Positions 38,242-47,051 of a stretch of 64,000 nt of DNA are shown one piece after another. Location of the stretch: the NCBI RefSeq assembly GCF_017526105.1, contig NZ_CP071839.1, forward strand, positions 3,400,501 through 3,464,500. The letters run 5' to 3'. The notes beneath the pieces were generated by a model. The model saw only the letters and a list, made by a program, of their open reading frames with translations. It did not search any database and was not told the origin of the DNA. Position 1 is the stretch's first letter. Each line of letters opens with the position of its first letter. The stretch is from Streptomyces cyanogenus (lineage in GTDB: Bacteria > Actinomycetota > Actinomycetes > Streptomycetales > Streptomycetaceae). Both the position numbers and the translations under genes were made by a program.

Positions 38242-38339
38242 GCGCCGCACCGTACGCCATGCGGCCGGTCCGGTTGGGCGCCTGTGGATAACCCGGAGCA
38301 TGTGCACACAGCGGTACTGCTGGGGCAGTATGGCCCGCG

Positions 38340-38843
38340 ATGCGCAGAGGACTCGTACACGTACTGGCGTGGCTGCTCGCGACGGGAGCGGCGGCCACGC
38401 TGTCGTGGTGGGGCGTGCACACGGTGATGGCGGGGACGGCGTACGACCCGCCGCGCGCCCTGCCGGTGAAGGCGGCCGACGCGGACAGCCGGGACGTGAC
38501 CTCGGTGTCCCGGGCGCCCGCTGCGTCCCCGACCCCGTCCCGCGAGCGGACGTCGCCGGCCCCGGCGCGGACGCGCGCCCCGGCCCGCACGCCGAAACCC
38601 TCCCCCAGCGCCACGGTCTCCGGCCGGGTCAGGTCCTACGACACCGACGGCGGCCGGGCGGTGTTCGACCTGGGCACCTCCAGCGCGACCCTGGTCTCGG
38701 CGACCCCGGGGACCGGCTGGTCCATGCAGGTGTGGAAGACGGAGAGCTGGATCCGGGTGGAGTTCAGCCGGGGCGCGGACCGGGTGTCGGTGTTCTGCAC
38801 CTGGCACGACGGTCCGCCGCGGGTGGAGGTCGGAACCTACTGA
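38340..38843 (+). CDS. Small membrane-anchored or secreted protein, divergent from the two-component system
   Basis: A 167-residue protein. An N-terminal hydrophobic segment (LVHVLAWLLATGAAATLSWWGVHTVM, residues about 5-30) may be a signal peptide or an anchor. A Pro/Ala/Ser/Arg-rich spacer follows (about 55-95). The last 75 residues form a small compact domain (SGRVRSYDTDGGRAVFDLGTSSATLVSATPG ... SFVCTWHDGPPRVEVGTY-like). I recall similar proteins in other streptomycetes but no known function. It lies divergent to the response regulator and could be under its control. Confidence 0.65.
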   Translation: MRRGLVHVLAWLLATGAAATLSWWGVHTVMAGTAYDPPRALPVKAADADSRDVTSVSRAPAASPTPSRERTSPAPARTRAPARTPKPSPSATVSGRVRSYDTDGGRAVFDLGTSSATLVSATPGTGWSMQVWKTESWIRVEFSRGADRVSVFCTWHDGPPRVEVGTY

Positions 38844-38919
38844 GCCGAACGGCCGCCTCGGCCGACCGGCCGGCGGGGGCGGCCTTCATCGTGGCGCTAC
38901 GACCACATGCGCGCAGGGG

Positions 38920-39270
38920 TCACTGGGCGCAGACGACGTAGACGGTGCCGCTGGCCGCGGCGCCGTTGGCCCGCTGGCGGATGTCACCCTTCCAGCCGAC
39001 CGGCTGGCCGGCGGAGTTCTGGACCGGCTCGGTGCGCGAGACGTACATGCTGTCCGGCACGTCGACGCCGACACCGCCCCCGGTGGCGATGTAGCCGGCC
39101 GGGCAGTAGATCGTGGAGGAGCCGGTGGTGAAGTACTGGGACCTGACGGTGGGGTTGGAGACCGCGGCGTTGGCCGTGGACGAGGTGAACGAGTTGAACG
39201 CGACCAGGGCGAGGAGGACCGCGGCGACCGCGCCCAGGGCGTAGGCGGTCCGTCGGACAGCTGCGCTCAT
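38920..39270 (-). CDS. Small secreted protein of unknown function
   Basis: A 116-residue protein with a strong ribosome site (AAAGGAAACG). The signal peptide is MSAAVRRTAYALGAVAAVLLALVAFNSFTSSTANAA (about 36 residues). The mature part has SQYFTTGSSTIYCPAGYIATGGGVGVD and ends GTVYVVCAQ, with two cysteines likely forming a disulfide. The 6-base inverted repeat TTCGGT/ACCGAA (39282-39297) lies directly upstream and might be an operator or leader hairpin. Function unknown. Confidence 0.7.
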   Translation of the reverse strand: MSAAVRRTAYALGAVAAVLLALVAFNSFTSSTANAAVSNPTVRSQYFTTGSSTIYCPAGYIATGGGVGVDVPDSMYVSRTEPVQNSAGQPVGWKGDIRQRANGAAASGTVYVVCAQ

Positions 39271-39435
39271 GACCGTTTCCTTTCGGTTACTACCGAAGTG
39301 ATGGGCCACCAGATCAGCATCAGCGGCAAAACGACACGCGAAAGCGCCTTGAATTGACGCGGGTTGCACTCATGCAGACCGCTTACGACTGATCCTGATC
39401 CGCCCGGCAACCGGTTCGGCCCGGGCCGCGGGGCC

Positions 39436-40302
39436 CTAGCGAAACACCGAGGGCGGTGGGGCCGGCGAGGCCACCGCGGCCTCGTCCGTCACGGGCAGCG
39501 CGCCACCGGTGAAGTCGGTGAGCTGCCTGCCGTGTTCGACCCGGCCGGGGTGCGGGTCGGAGGCCGCGCGGCGGGTGAGGTCGGCGAGCGGCAGCGGGAG
39601 GTCGGCGGCGACGAGGATCGCGTTGCCGAAGCGCTTGCCGCGCAGCACGGCCGCGTCGGCGATCAGCGCGAGTTCGCCGAACCGGGCGGCGGCCGTGGCG
39701 ATCTGGCCGCGCAGGTGCGCGAGCGGAGGCCCGTCGGCCAGGTTGGCCGCGTAGACACCGGAGGGCTTCAGGGCGCGGCGGACCTCGTCCAGGAACTCGG
39801 TGGAGGTGAGGTGGGCGGGGGTGCGGGCGCCGCTGAACACGTCCGCGACGACCAGGTCGGCCCAGCCGTCCGGCACCTTCGCCAGGCCCGCGCGCGCGTC
39901 GGCGGCGCGCACCCGGATCCGGGCGTTCGGATCCAGGGGCAGCTCACGCCGGACCAGCTGGACCAGGCGCGCGTCCCGCTCCACGACCTGCTGGGTGGAG
40001 CGGGGCCGGGTCGCGGCGACGTACCGCGCGAGGGTGAAGGCGCCACCGCCGAGGTGCACGGCGTGCACCGGCCTGCCGGGCGGGGCGACGAGGTCGATGA
40101 CATGGCCGATGCGGCGCTGGTACTCGAAGGAGAGGTGGGCCGGGTCGTCGAGGTCGACGTGCGACTGGGGTGCCCCGTCGATCAGCAGCGTCCAGGCTCG
40201 GCCGCGGTCCGGGTCGGGCACGAGCCGTGCGGTCCCGCCGTCGACCGGCTCCTCGACGGCGGCGGCGGCCGACCCGCGCCGCGTGTTCCTGGACCTGCCC
40301 AT
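39436..40302 (-). CDS. Spermidine synthase-like methyltransferase-fold protein
   Basis: A 288-residue protein of the spermidine synthase (SpeE-like) fold. Visible segments are QSHVDLDDPAHLSFEYQRRIGHVIDL (tetramer/active-site lead), VHAVHLGGGAFTLARYVAATRPRST (SAM/dcSAM-binding GGG loop), VVERDARLVQLVRREL and DGWADLVVADVFSGARTPAHLTSTEFLDEVRRALKPSGVYAANLADG, matching the Rossmann core. The usual polyamine-synthase DDG/DxxE acids are altered, as in many actinobacterial members, so it may not make spermidine. Ten bases of stop-side sequence separate it from no partner; it lies 48 bases downstream of a small hypothetical gene. Confidence 0.72.
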   Translation of the reverse strand: MGRSRNTRRGSAAAAVEEPVDGGTARLVPDPDRGRAWTLLIDGAPQSHVDLDDPAHLSFEYQRRIGHVIDLVAPPGRPVHAVHLGGGAFTLARYVAATRPRSTQQVVERDARLVQLVRRELPLDPNARIRVRAADARAGLAKVPDGWADLVVADVFSGARTPAHLTSTEFLDEVRRALKPSGVYAANLADGPPLAHLRGQIATAAARFGELALIADAAVLRGKRFGNAILVAADLPLPLADLTRRAASDPHPGRVEHGRQLTDFTGGALPVTDEAAVASPAPPPSVFR

Positions 40303-40350
40303 GGGGCCATTTTCGCAGCTGCCGGGAGCGGTCGCGGCCGCAGGCGGGCG

Positions 40351-40755
40351 TCAGCGGCAGTTGTCCGCGGCCTCGATGATGCGGGCCGCCTCGCCCAGGG
40401 CCCGGCGCAGCACCACCGGGTCGGTGGCGAGGTCGGCCTCACCGGGCGGCAGCAGCCAGTCGGAGCCCTCCACGGGGGGCCAGGGGGCCGGCCACAGCCC
40501 GCGGCCGTCCGACTCGGTGCAGGTGCTGCCGGGCACGTCCCAGCCGGCGGCCGTACCGGCCGGGACCAGGAAGCCGAGGGTGCCGCAGCCGTCGTCGTGC
40601 AGCACGGGCCCCACCGCGTCCGCGGCTCCCCGTCGCAGGATGTCGACCGCCTCCAGCCCCTGCCGGGTCGGTACCGTCACGAGGTCGCATGCACTGTCGC
40701 CCACCGCGAACGCGGACGACGAGGTACAAGGTTCGTTGCTCTGGCTGGTCTCCAT
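40351..40755 (-). CDS. Small conserved protein, possibly related to bifunctional DNA primase/polymerase N-domains
   Basis: A 134-residue protein from ATG 40755 with GGAGG upstream. The central stretch CDLVTVPTRQGLEAVDILRR ... GPVLHDDGCGTLGFLVPAGTAAGW resembles the primase/polymerase-like small proteins I remember in Streptomyces, and the C-terminal WLLPPGEADLATDPVVLRRALGEAARII matches that pattern. It is too short to be an active primase. It is divergent from the NsdA-like regulator. Confidence 0.55.
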   Translation of the reverse strand: METSQSNEPCTSSSAFAVGDSACDLVTVPTRQGLEAVDILRRGAADAVGPVLHDDGCGTLGFLVPAGTAAGWDVPGSTCTESDGRGLWPAPWPPVEGSDWLLPPGEADLATDPVVLRRALGEAARIIEAADNCR

Positions 40756-41021
40756 GCCGGCCTCCAACACACAGCCCTGTTGCGGTCCATGGTGACCAAC
40801 GCGCGAAACCGTCAACGGCTACGGCACAAGTGCGCCGCAAAGGATGGCACTTCATGGCAGATCTTGGATGAGATATCCGGTTTGTAGCCAAACACCGCGT
40901 GGCGGGCCCTTCACAACAGGTACGTTCATGCCCGCCGGAACCAGGGCGTCCCACGGGCAACTCGTCCCGAAATCATCCCGGTCCCGGCATGGTTCGACGG
41001 TTCGCACGAGAGGACCCGGCC

Positions 41022-42515
41022 ATGGCGTCGTCAACCGCGACCTCGTCACAGCCCGAACGGCCAGCCCGGCCGAACCTCGCCTTCCGGCAGTTACGCGGCC
41101 GGCGCTCACCGGCCGAGTTCGCGGCGCTGGTACGGCGGGCGGCGCGGGAGATCGGTGAGCGGGTGAGCTGTGACGCGCGCTACATCGGCCGGGTCGAGGC
41201 CGGCGAGATCCGCTGCCCCAACTACGCGTACGAACGGGTGTTCCTGCACATGTTCCCCGGCCGCACCCTCGCCGACCTCGGCTTCGCCCCCCGCTCGTCC
41301 GTCCGCGGCCGCGCGGCACGTACGGCCGTGGAGGCGACCCGGGAGCGCACCGCGGGCACGGCGTCCGGTGAGTCGTGCGGGGCCGGGGGGCCGTATGACT
41401 CCTACGACACGCAGGACACGCACGATCCGCAGGAAACGCACCACCGGTACGAACCGCACGAACCATGTGCGGAAGACCCCCTGAACCACGAGGAGAGCGA
41501 CGTGCTGCGTCGCGCATTCATGACCGGCGGAGGCGCCACGGTGGCCGCCGCCACACTGGCCCCGCTGGGGCTCGCCACCGGCGCCGCGGCGGCCGAACGG
41601 CCGCCGCGGCGGGCCGGAACCCCCGAGGCGGTGGCGCTGGAGGAGGCCGTCCGCCGGATCCGGCTGCTCGACGACCGGCACGGCGCGGACGGCCTCTACC
41701 GGCGCGCGGCTGCTCCGCTGCGCGCCGCCTACGCGCTGCTCGACGCCGGTGCCACCCGGCAGACCACCGCCGACCGGCTGCACGCGGGCGCCGGTGAACT
41801 CGCCATCTCCGTCGGCTGGCTGGCCCACGACTCCGGGCGCTTCGACGACGCCCGCTCGCACTACGCGGAGGCGCTGGCCACCGCCCGCATGACCGGAGAC
41901 CCGGCGCTGGAGGCCCACGCCTTCTGCAACACCGCGTTCCTGGCCCGGGACGCCGGGCGCCCCCGGGAGGCGGTCCGGGCCGCGCAGGCCGCACAGCGCG
42001 CCGCCCGGCCGCTCGGCTCCGACCGGCTGATGTCCCTGCTCGCGCTGCGCGAGGCGGGCGGCTGGGCGGGGCTGGCCGACCGCACCGCCTGCGCACAGAC
42101 GCTGGCCCGCGCGCAGGCCCTCTTCGAGCGGGGCCGCTCGGACGCCGACCCCGAGTGGATGAGCTTCTACGGAGAGGCCGAACTGGAGGGACTGGAGGCG
42201 CAGTGCTGGTCCACCCTGGGCGACTGGGGGCGGGCGTCCCGGCACGCGCGGCGGGCGGCGCACCTGCAGGATCCGCACTTCACCCGCAACATCGCGCTCT
42301 ACACCGCGGAGCTGGCCGACGACCTCGCCCGCGAGGGCCGCCCCGACGAGGCGGCGGAGGCGGGGCTGCGGGTGCTGTCGCTGCTGGACCAGGTGCAGTC
42401 CTCCCGCATCCAGACGATGCTCGCGGGGACCGCGCGGGTGCTGTTGCCGCACCGGCGGGCCTCCGGGGTGGCGGAGTTCCTGGACCGTCACGCCTCGCTG
42501 CCGCGGCGGGTGTAA
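41022..42515 (+). CDS. NsdA-like TPR regulator with N-terminal XRE-type region
   Basis: A 497-residue protein from ATG 41022, with GAGAGGA seven bases upstream. Residues about 15-85 resemble an XRE-type DNA-binding region (FRQLRGRRSPAEFAALVRRAAREIGERVSCDARYIGRVEAGEIRCPNYAY). Then comes a low-complexity YDSYDTQDTHDP stretch, a Tat-like hydrophobic patch LRRAFMTGGGATVAAATLAPLG, and a long helical TPR-type region (HAFCNTAFLARDAGRPREAVRAA, AELADDLAREGRPDEAAEAG). This layout and length match NsdA, a negative regulator of differentiation and antibiotic synthesis in S. coelicolor, or its paralogues. Confidence 0.72.
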   Translation: MASSTATSSQPERPARPNLAFRQLRGRRSPAEFAALVRRAAREIGERVSCDARYIGRVEAGEIRCPNYAYERVFLHMFPGRTLADLGFAPRSSVRGRAARTAVEATRERTAGTASGESCGAGGPYDSYDTQDTHDPQETHHRYEPHEPCAEDPLNHEESDVLRRAFMTGGGATVAAATLAPLGLATGAAAAERPPRRAGTPEAVALEEAVRRIRLLDDRHGADGLYRRAAAPLRAAYALLDAGATRQTTADRLHAGAGELAISVGWLAHDSGRFDDARSHYAEALATARMTGDPALEAHAFCNTAFLARDAGRPREAVRAAQAAQRAARPLGSDRLMSLLALREAGGWAGLADRTACAQTLARAQALFERGRSDADPEWMSFYGEAELEGLEAQCWSTLGDWGRASRHARRAAHLQDPHFTRNIALYTAELADDLAREGRPDEAAEAGLRVLSLLDQVQSSRIQTMLAGTARVLLPHRRASGVAEFLDRHASLPRRV

Positions 42516-42609
42516 GGCCCTTCCGGTCCGGGGCGGGAGCCGGGCGTGCCGGCGCGGCGCAGCGCACACCGCCATGGCTGCGCGCCCCTCGGGGGCGCCG
42601 GGCGCCCCG

Positions 42610-43206
42610 TCAGCCCGCCAGGTGCCCCAGGTCGTTCCAGCTCTCGATCGCCGGTTCCCCGTAGGCCCAGCCGAGGACGGACAGCGAGGTCGGGTTCAGC
42701 CGTATGCGCGCCGCGAAGTCCAGCGGCAGCCCCAGCCACCGCGCGCCGATCGACCGCAGGATGTGCCCGTGGGCGAAGACCAGGACGTCGCGGTCGGCCG
42801 AGCGGGCCCAGGCGACGACCTCGTCCGCGCGCGCGGTGACCTCGGCGAGGGTCTCGCCCTCCGGGACCCCGTCCCGCCAGATCAGCCAGCCGGGCCGGAC
42901 GGCCTGGATCTCGGCCGGGGTCATGCCCTCGTACGCGCCGTAGTCCCACTCCATGAGCGTGTCCCAGGTCGTGGCCCGGTCGCCGAAGCCGGCCAGTTCG
43001 CACGTCTCCCGCGCGCGGGACAGCGGACTGGTGCGCACCTGCGCGTCCGCCAGCCCGTCCAGCGGCGCCCGGTGCAGCCGCTCGCCGAGCAGCTTGGCCC
43101 CGCGCCGCCCCTCCTCCAGCAACGGCACGTCGGTCCTGCCGGTGTGCTTGCCGGACAGCGACCAGGCCGTCTGTCCGTGCCGGGCCAGCAGGATGCGCGG
43201 TGCCAT
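42610..43206 (-). CDS. Histidine phosphatase family protein (phosphoglycerate-mutase-like)
   Basis: A 198-residue enzyme beginning [15 protein letters not shown], where RHG carries the catalytic His. The other features are [15 protein letters not shown] (second Arg), [16 protein letters not shown] (acid) and [20 protein letters not shown] (second His). GGAGAGG lies before the ATG. It hydrolyses a phosphomonoester of unknown identity; acid phosphatase or phosphoglycerate-mutase-like roles are both possible. It is convergent with the NsdA-like gene. Confidence 0.88.
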   Translation of the reverse strand: MAPRILLARHGQTAWSLSGKHTGRTDVPLLEEGRRGAKLLGERLHRAPLDGLADAQVRTSPLSRARETCELAGFGDRATTWDTLMEWDYGAYEGMTPAEIQAVRPGWLIWRDGVPEGETLAEVTARADEVVAWARSADRDVLVFAHGHILRSIGARWLGLPLDFAARIRLNPTSLSVLGWAYGEPAIESWNDLGHLAG

Positions 43207-43442
43207 GCGAGACCTCTCCGGGGAGCGAGGGGATCCGGGACGAGGACCCGGAACAAGTGGATGCGGTCCCTCCATCATCGCGCACCCCGGTCCCGGGCAA
43301 CCCGCCGGGCGATCCCGGCGTCTTCGTGGACTGGAAACGCAACGAAGTGTCCGGAGCTCCCCTCATGGGCCGAGGAGCGACACCGTAAAGTGGCACGGTC
43401 GCCCGCCGGGGCGCCGCACAGCAGAAGGGGGAGGGCGATCGG

Positions 43443-44387
43443 ATGCCGCAGACCGAGACACCGGGCACCGAGGTGGTCCCGCGAACCCGGCTGCGCTGGT
43501 GGACCGAGCTGCCCCTGATCCTGCTGGTCTACGGCTGCTACTCGGCCGGCCGGCTCCTCGCGCGCGGTGACGTCGGCAGCGCCGTCGACCACGGCGTGGC
43601 GATCCTGCGCATCGAGAAGGCCCTGCACCTCGACGCCGAGCACCCGCTCAACCGGCTGTTCACGCGCGAGGCCTGGCTCGGGGTGCCCGCCGACTTCTGG
43701 TACGCCTCGCTGCACTACCTGGTCACGCCGGTCGTCCTCGTCTGGCTGTTCCGGACCCGCGCCGGGCACTACCGGGCGGCCCGCACCTGGCTGATGACGT
43801 CCACGTTCCTCGGCCTGATCGGCTTCACCCTGCTGCCGACCTGCCCGCCCCGCCTGCTCTCCGCCGGCCACGGCTTCGTGGACACGATGGCCCAGTACAG
43901 CTCGTACGGCTGGTGGGGCGGCGAGGCCAGCGCCCCGCGCGGCATGGGCGGCATGACCAACCAGTACGCGGCGATGCCGAGTCTGCACGTGGGCTGGGCG
44001 CTGTGGTGCGGGGTCATGCTGTGGCGGTACGGCGGCACCCGCCTGGCGAAGGTCCTCGGTGTCCTCTACCCGCTGCTCACCGCGATCGTGGTCATGGGCA
44101 CCGCCAACCACTACTTCCTGGACGCGGCCGCGGGCGTCGCCGTGATGGGCGTCGGCCTCCTGCTGGCGCCGCGCGTGATGCGGGCCGCGGACCTGGTCCG
44201 CATCCGGCTGTCCCGCGGCACCGCACCGGTCCCCGACGGCACGGGGTCCCCGATTGTCAGTGCCGGATGCCAGACTTCGGCGGGTGAGCGAATTCCACGG
44301 CAGCGCGCGTCGCGGCTCGACCCCGCGGCCGGACCGGACGCCTCCCCCAGCGACGCGGGCGAAGGGACTCCGGCACCGGCTCGCTGA
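43443..44387 (+). CDS. PAP2-type membrane phosphatase
   Basis: A 314-residue membrane protein with about six spans (ELPLILLVYGCYSAGRLL, YLVTPVVLVWLFRT, TWLMTSTFLGLIGFTLL, VGWALWCGVMLWRYGG, VLGVLYPLLTAIVVMGTANHYFLD, AGVAVMGVGLLLAP). The PAP2 signature is split as usual: MPSLHVGWALW with the central His, and GTANHYFLDAAAG with the last His. The 100-residue tail after the last span is polar and overlaps the next gene. Substrates would be lipid phosphates. The C-terminal overlap with the downstream nuclease gene suggests a possible operon, but the frames are different. Confidence 0.8.
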   Translation: MPQTETPGTEVVPRTRLRWWTELPLILLVYGCYSAGRLLARGDVGSAVDHGVAILRIEKALHLDAEHPLNRLFTREAWLGVPADFWYASLHYLVTPVVLVWLFRTRAGHYRAARTWLMTSTFLGLIGFTLLPTCPPRLLSAGHGFVDTMAQYSSYGWWGGEASAPRGMGGMTNQYAAMPSLHVGWALWCGVMLWRYGGTRLAKVLGVLYPLLTAIVVMGTANHYFLDAAAGVAVMGVGLLLAPRVMRAADLVRIRLSRGTAPVPDGTGSPIVSAGCQTSAGERIPRQRASRLDPAAGPDASPSDAGEGTPAPAR

Positions 44388-45471
44388 GCTGCGCGGTCCC
44401 GATGTACCCGCCAAGGCCCTGGACGCCCGTGCCCTCGCCGCGCTCGCCGCGAACCCCGGGTGCGCGCGGCGGGCCGTCCTGGACGGCGCCGGGGTGGACA
44501 AGGCCCGGCTGGCGACCGCACTGGGCGCGCCGTCCGGTTTCGGCCAGTCGCAGTTCGCGCTGACCCGGGGCAACGCGTTCGAGGCGCGGGTGAAGGCGGA
44601 CGGCGGCGCGGAGCTGCTGCGGCTGGTGCACACCCGGCTCGACCCGGGCGCCGAGCCGCCCGCCGGGGCGGCCGTGCCCGACCTGAGCGCGCACGGCCCC
44701 GAGGGCCGTACGGCCCGTACGGCGCTGGCGCTGCGCGAGGCCACGCGGGCCGGCGGCTGGACGCTGCTGGACCATCCGATGCTCGCCCTGGACGTGGCGG
44801 GTTCGCCCGCCTTCCTGGAGCCGGACGCGGTGGTGGTGCACCCGGACGGCAGCTGGTCGGTGGTGGAGATCAAGTCCTTCCCGATGGTGGACGGTTCCGC
44901 GGACCCGGCGAAGGTGGGCGCGGCGGCCCGGCAGGCAGCGGTGTACGTGCTCGCCCTGGAGGAGGTCGCGGCGCGGCTGGATCCCGCCCCGCGCGTGCGG
45001 CACCGGGTGCTGCTGGTGTGCCCGAAGGACTTCTCGAACCTGCCCGCCGGTTCCGCCGTCGACATCCGCAGGCAGCGCGCCGTCACGGCTCGCCAGCTGG
45101 CCCGGCTCACCCGCATCGAGGAACTCGCCGGCGCGCTGCCCGAGGGCACGTGCTTCGCGCCCGACCGGCCCGCCGAGGAACTGACGGCGGCCGTGGAGGC
45201 GGTGCCGGCGACCTACGCGCCGGAGTGCCTGTCCGCGTGCGAACTGGCCTTCCACTGCCGGGACCGGGCCCGCGCGGCCGGCGCGGTCACCCGCCTCGGC
45301 CGGCCGCTGCGGGCCGAACTGGGCGGCCTGGCCACGGTCGAGGAGGTGCTGGCCGCCGCCCGCGGCGAGAGCGGCGACCCGGACGACCCGGCGGTGGCCG
45401 CCCTGCGCAGGGCCGCGGCCCTGCGCGCGGAGGCGCTGGCCGCCGCCGCGGAGGTGACCGCGTGTCCCTGA
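44284..45471 (+). CDS. RecB/Cas4-like PD-(D/E)XK nuclease with four-Cys (Fe-S type) pattern
   Basis: The likely GTG start at 44284 (VSEFHGSARRG) gives 395 residues; ATG/GTG choices upstream overlap more of the PAP2 gene. The nuclease core is D181 in FLEPDAVVVH, E195-x-K197 in VVEIKSF and Q217-x3-Y221 in RQAAVYVLAL, the QxxxY signature of RecB-type nucleases. Cysteines C60 and C315, C319, C325 (APECLSACELAFHC) form the one-plus-three arrangement of AddB, Cas4 and DNA2 iron-sulfur nucleases. It likely cuts single-stranded DNA ends. It is the first gene of a three-gene overlapped operon. Confidence 0.82.
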   Translation: MSEFHGSARRGSTPRPDRTPPPATRAKGLRHRLAELRGPDVPAKALDARALAALAANPGCARRAVLDGAGVDKARLATALGAPSGFGQSQFALTRGNAFEARVKADGGAELLRLVHTRLDPGAEPPAGAAVPDLSAHGPEGRTARTALALREATRAGGWTLLDHPMLALDVAGSPAFLEPDAVVVHPDGSWSVVEIKSFPMVDGSADPAKVGAAARQAAVYVLALEEVAARLDPAPRVRHRVLLVCPKDFSNLPAGSAVDIRRQRAVTARQLARLTRIEELAGALPEGTCFAPDRPAEELTAAVEAVPATYAPECLSACELAFHCRDRARAAGAVTRLGRPLRAELGGLATVEEVLAAARGESGDPDDPAVAALRRAAALRAEALAAAAEVTACP

Positions 45472-47051
45472 TCACCACGCTCGCCCGGCTGGAGGCCGTC
45501 GGCAGCGGCCGGGCGCAGCCCGCGGCCACGGTCCGCCACCGGCATCTGTCCGAACGTCCGCTGGTCTTCGTGCCGCTCATCACCGCCGGTGAGACCGGTG
45601 CCCCGCTCGGCGCGCTGGTCGGCACCGACCGGGACGCGCCCCGCCTGCTGGTCGTACCGCAGCCCCGCGACCGCGACCTGCGCTTCACGTTCCTGGCCGA
45701 CCTGGCCGACATCGTCCTGCCGTACATCGACGGGTACGCGCAGTCGGTGGAGGCGGCCGAGCGCACCGAGACCGACCCGCAGACCGGCAAGCGGGTCAAG
45801 GTGGCGGCCGAGCTGTGCGCGGACGCGCCCCAGCTCATCGTGCCGAGCCGTACGGGCCTGGACCTCGTCCGGCTGCTGGGCCGCTCGATGCGGTTCCGGC
45901 GCACCGCCGAACAGGACCCGGACGCGCCCTACCCGGCGCCGCCCCGGGTGCCGCTGCTCGGCCGCTGGCTGACCCACTACGGCGAGCGGGCCCGGGTCCC
46001 CGGCTCCTCGCTGCTGCTCGCCCTGACCGACGTGCTGTCCCGGCACTGGGCGACCGGCCAGTCCGGTCTGGAGGACCAGCACCTGGGCGCGCTGCTCGCC
46101 TGGATCGACCCCCCGGAGGGCGTGTCCGGCGCCGAGGCCGCCCGCCGGGCCGAACTCGCCCGGGACGCCGACGGGCAGCTGCTGTGCCCGCCGGCCGGCC
46201 CCGCCACCGACCCGGCGTTCGACAACAGGCTGCTGGCCCCGGCGATCGAGCGCTACGACCGCGCGCGGACCGCCCTGGCCGCCGCCGAGGATCCGCTGGA
46301 GGCCGACGGCCGGCTGGCCGCGCTCAGCAGGGCCGAGCGGGAGATCCGCGATCTGGTCGAGAGCCGCACCCGGCCCACCTGGGACGCGGTGTGGCGGGGC
46401 CTGGACCTGCTGCGGGCGCTGCCGGAGGGCGCGCACGTGGAGGGGCGCTGGACCCGGGACCGCTGGTCGTTCACCGCGCACCGGGACCGGGTGCTGGCCG
46501 GGGAGCCGCCGCAGCCGCGCCGGGACGACGCGGTGACGGCGGCGAACAAGCTGGCCACGCGCGAGCGGGAACAGGCCCGGCTGGAGGCGCAGGAGGCGCT
46601 GGACGATCCGCTGGTGATGGCGGGGCGGCGGCTGGCCGGGGAGGCGTTCGCGGGCGAGGTGACCGGCGTCGAGACGGCGTACAGCGAGGGCAGGCGGCCG
46701 AGCCCGCGCCCGCTGGTGACGGTCCGCACGGAGGACCGGCCGCATCTCGCGGAGCGGGCGCGGGTGTACCGCTCGCTGGGCGGCAGGCCGCAGTCGGCGG
46801 AGTTCGTCGGTCAGGAGGCCGAGGGCGTCCTCGTCCTGCGGATCCTGGACCGGATGGGCCGCGGCAAGGAGCCCGAGCCCGGGTCGGTGCCGGAGAAGGG
46901 CGACCGGGTCTGCTTCACGCTCTTCGAGCACGAGCAGCGCGGCGGCGCGAAGCTGCCCGACCCCGAGGAGACCCCCTGGACGCACGGCGGCCCGCCGGGC
47001 GAACCGGCGCCGGAGGCTCCCGACCCCGTGACCGAGGAGGACGTGCTGTGA
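45462..47051 (+). CDS. Large protein of unknown family between the nuclease and helicase genes
   Basis: The GTG start overlaps the nuclease end by ten bases and its stop overlaps the helicase GTG, giving 529 residues. I see no catalytic motif I recognise. The N-terminal third is mixed alpha/beta (VFVPLITAGETGAPLGALVGTDRDAPRLLVVPQPRDRDLRFTFLADLADIVLPYIDG). The middle is helical and charged (EAEQAR-rich stretches, TAANKLATREREQARLEAQEALDDPLVM). The end has a beta-rich part (GVLVLRILDRMGRGKEPEPGSVPEKGDRVCFTLFE) and a Pro/Glu tail. Tight coupling suggests it is a subunit or bridging factor of the nuclease-helicase pair. No function is claimed. Confidence 0.85.
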   Translation: MSLITTLARLEAVGSGRAQPAATVRHRHLSERPLVFVPLITAGETGAPLGALVGTDRDAPRLLVVPQPRDRDLRFTFLADLADIVLPYIDGYAQSVEAAERTETDPQTGKRVKVAAELCADAPQLIVPSRTGLDLVRLLGRSMRFRRTAEQDPDAPYPAPPRVPLLGRWLTHYGERARVPGSSLLLALTDVLSRHWATGQSGLEDQHLGALLAWIDPPEGVSGAEAARRAELARDADGQLLCPPAGPATDPAFDNRLLAPAIERYDRARTALAAAEDPLEADGRLAALSRAEREIRDLVESRTRPTWDAVWRGLDLLRALPEGAHVEGRWTRDRWSFTAHRDRVLAGEPPQPRRDDAVTAANKLATREREQARLEAQEALDDPLVMAGRRLAGEAFAGEVTGVETAYSEGRRPSPRPLVTVRTEDRPHLAERARVYRSLGGRPQSAEFVGQEAEGVLVLRILDRMGRGKEPEPGSVPEKGDRVCFTLFEHEQRGGAKLPDPEETPWTHGGPPGEPAPEAPDPVTEEDVL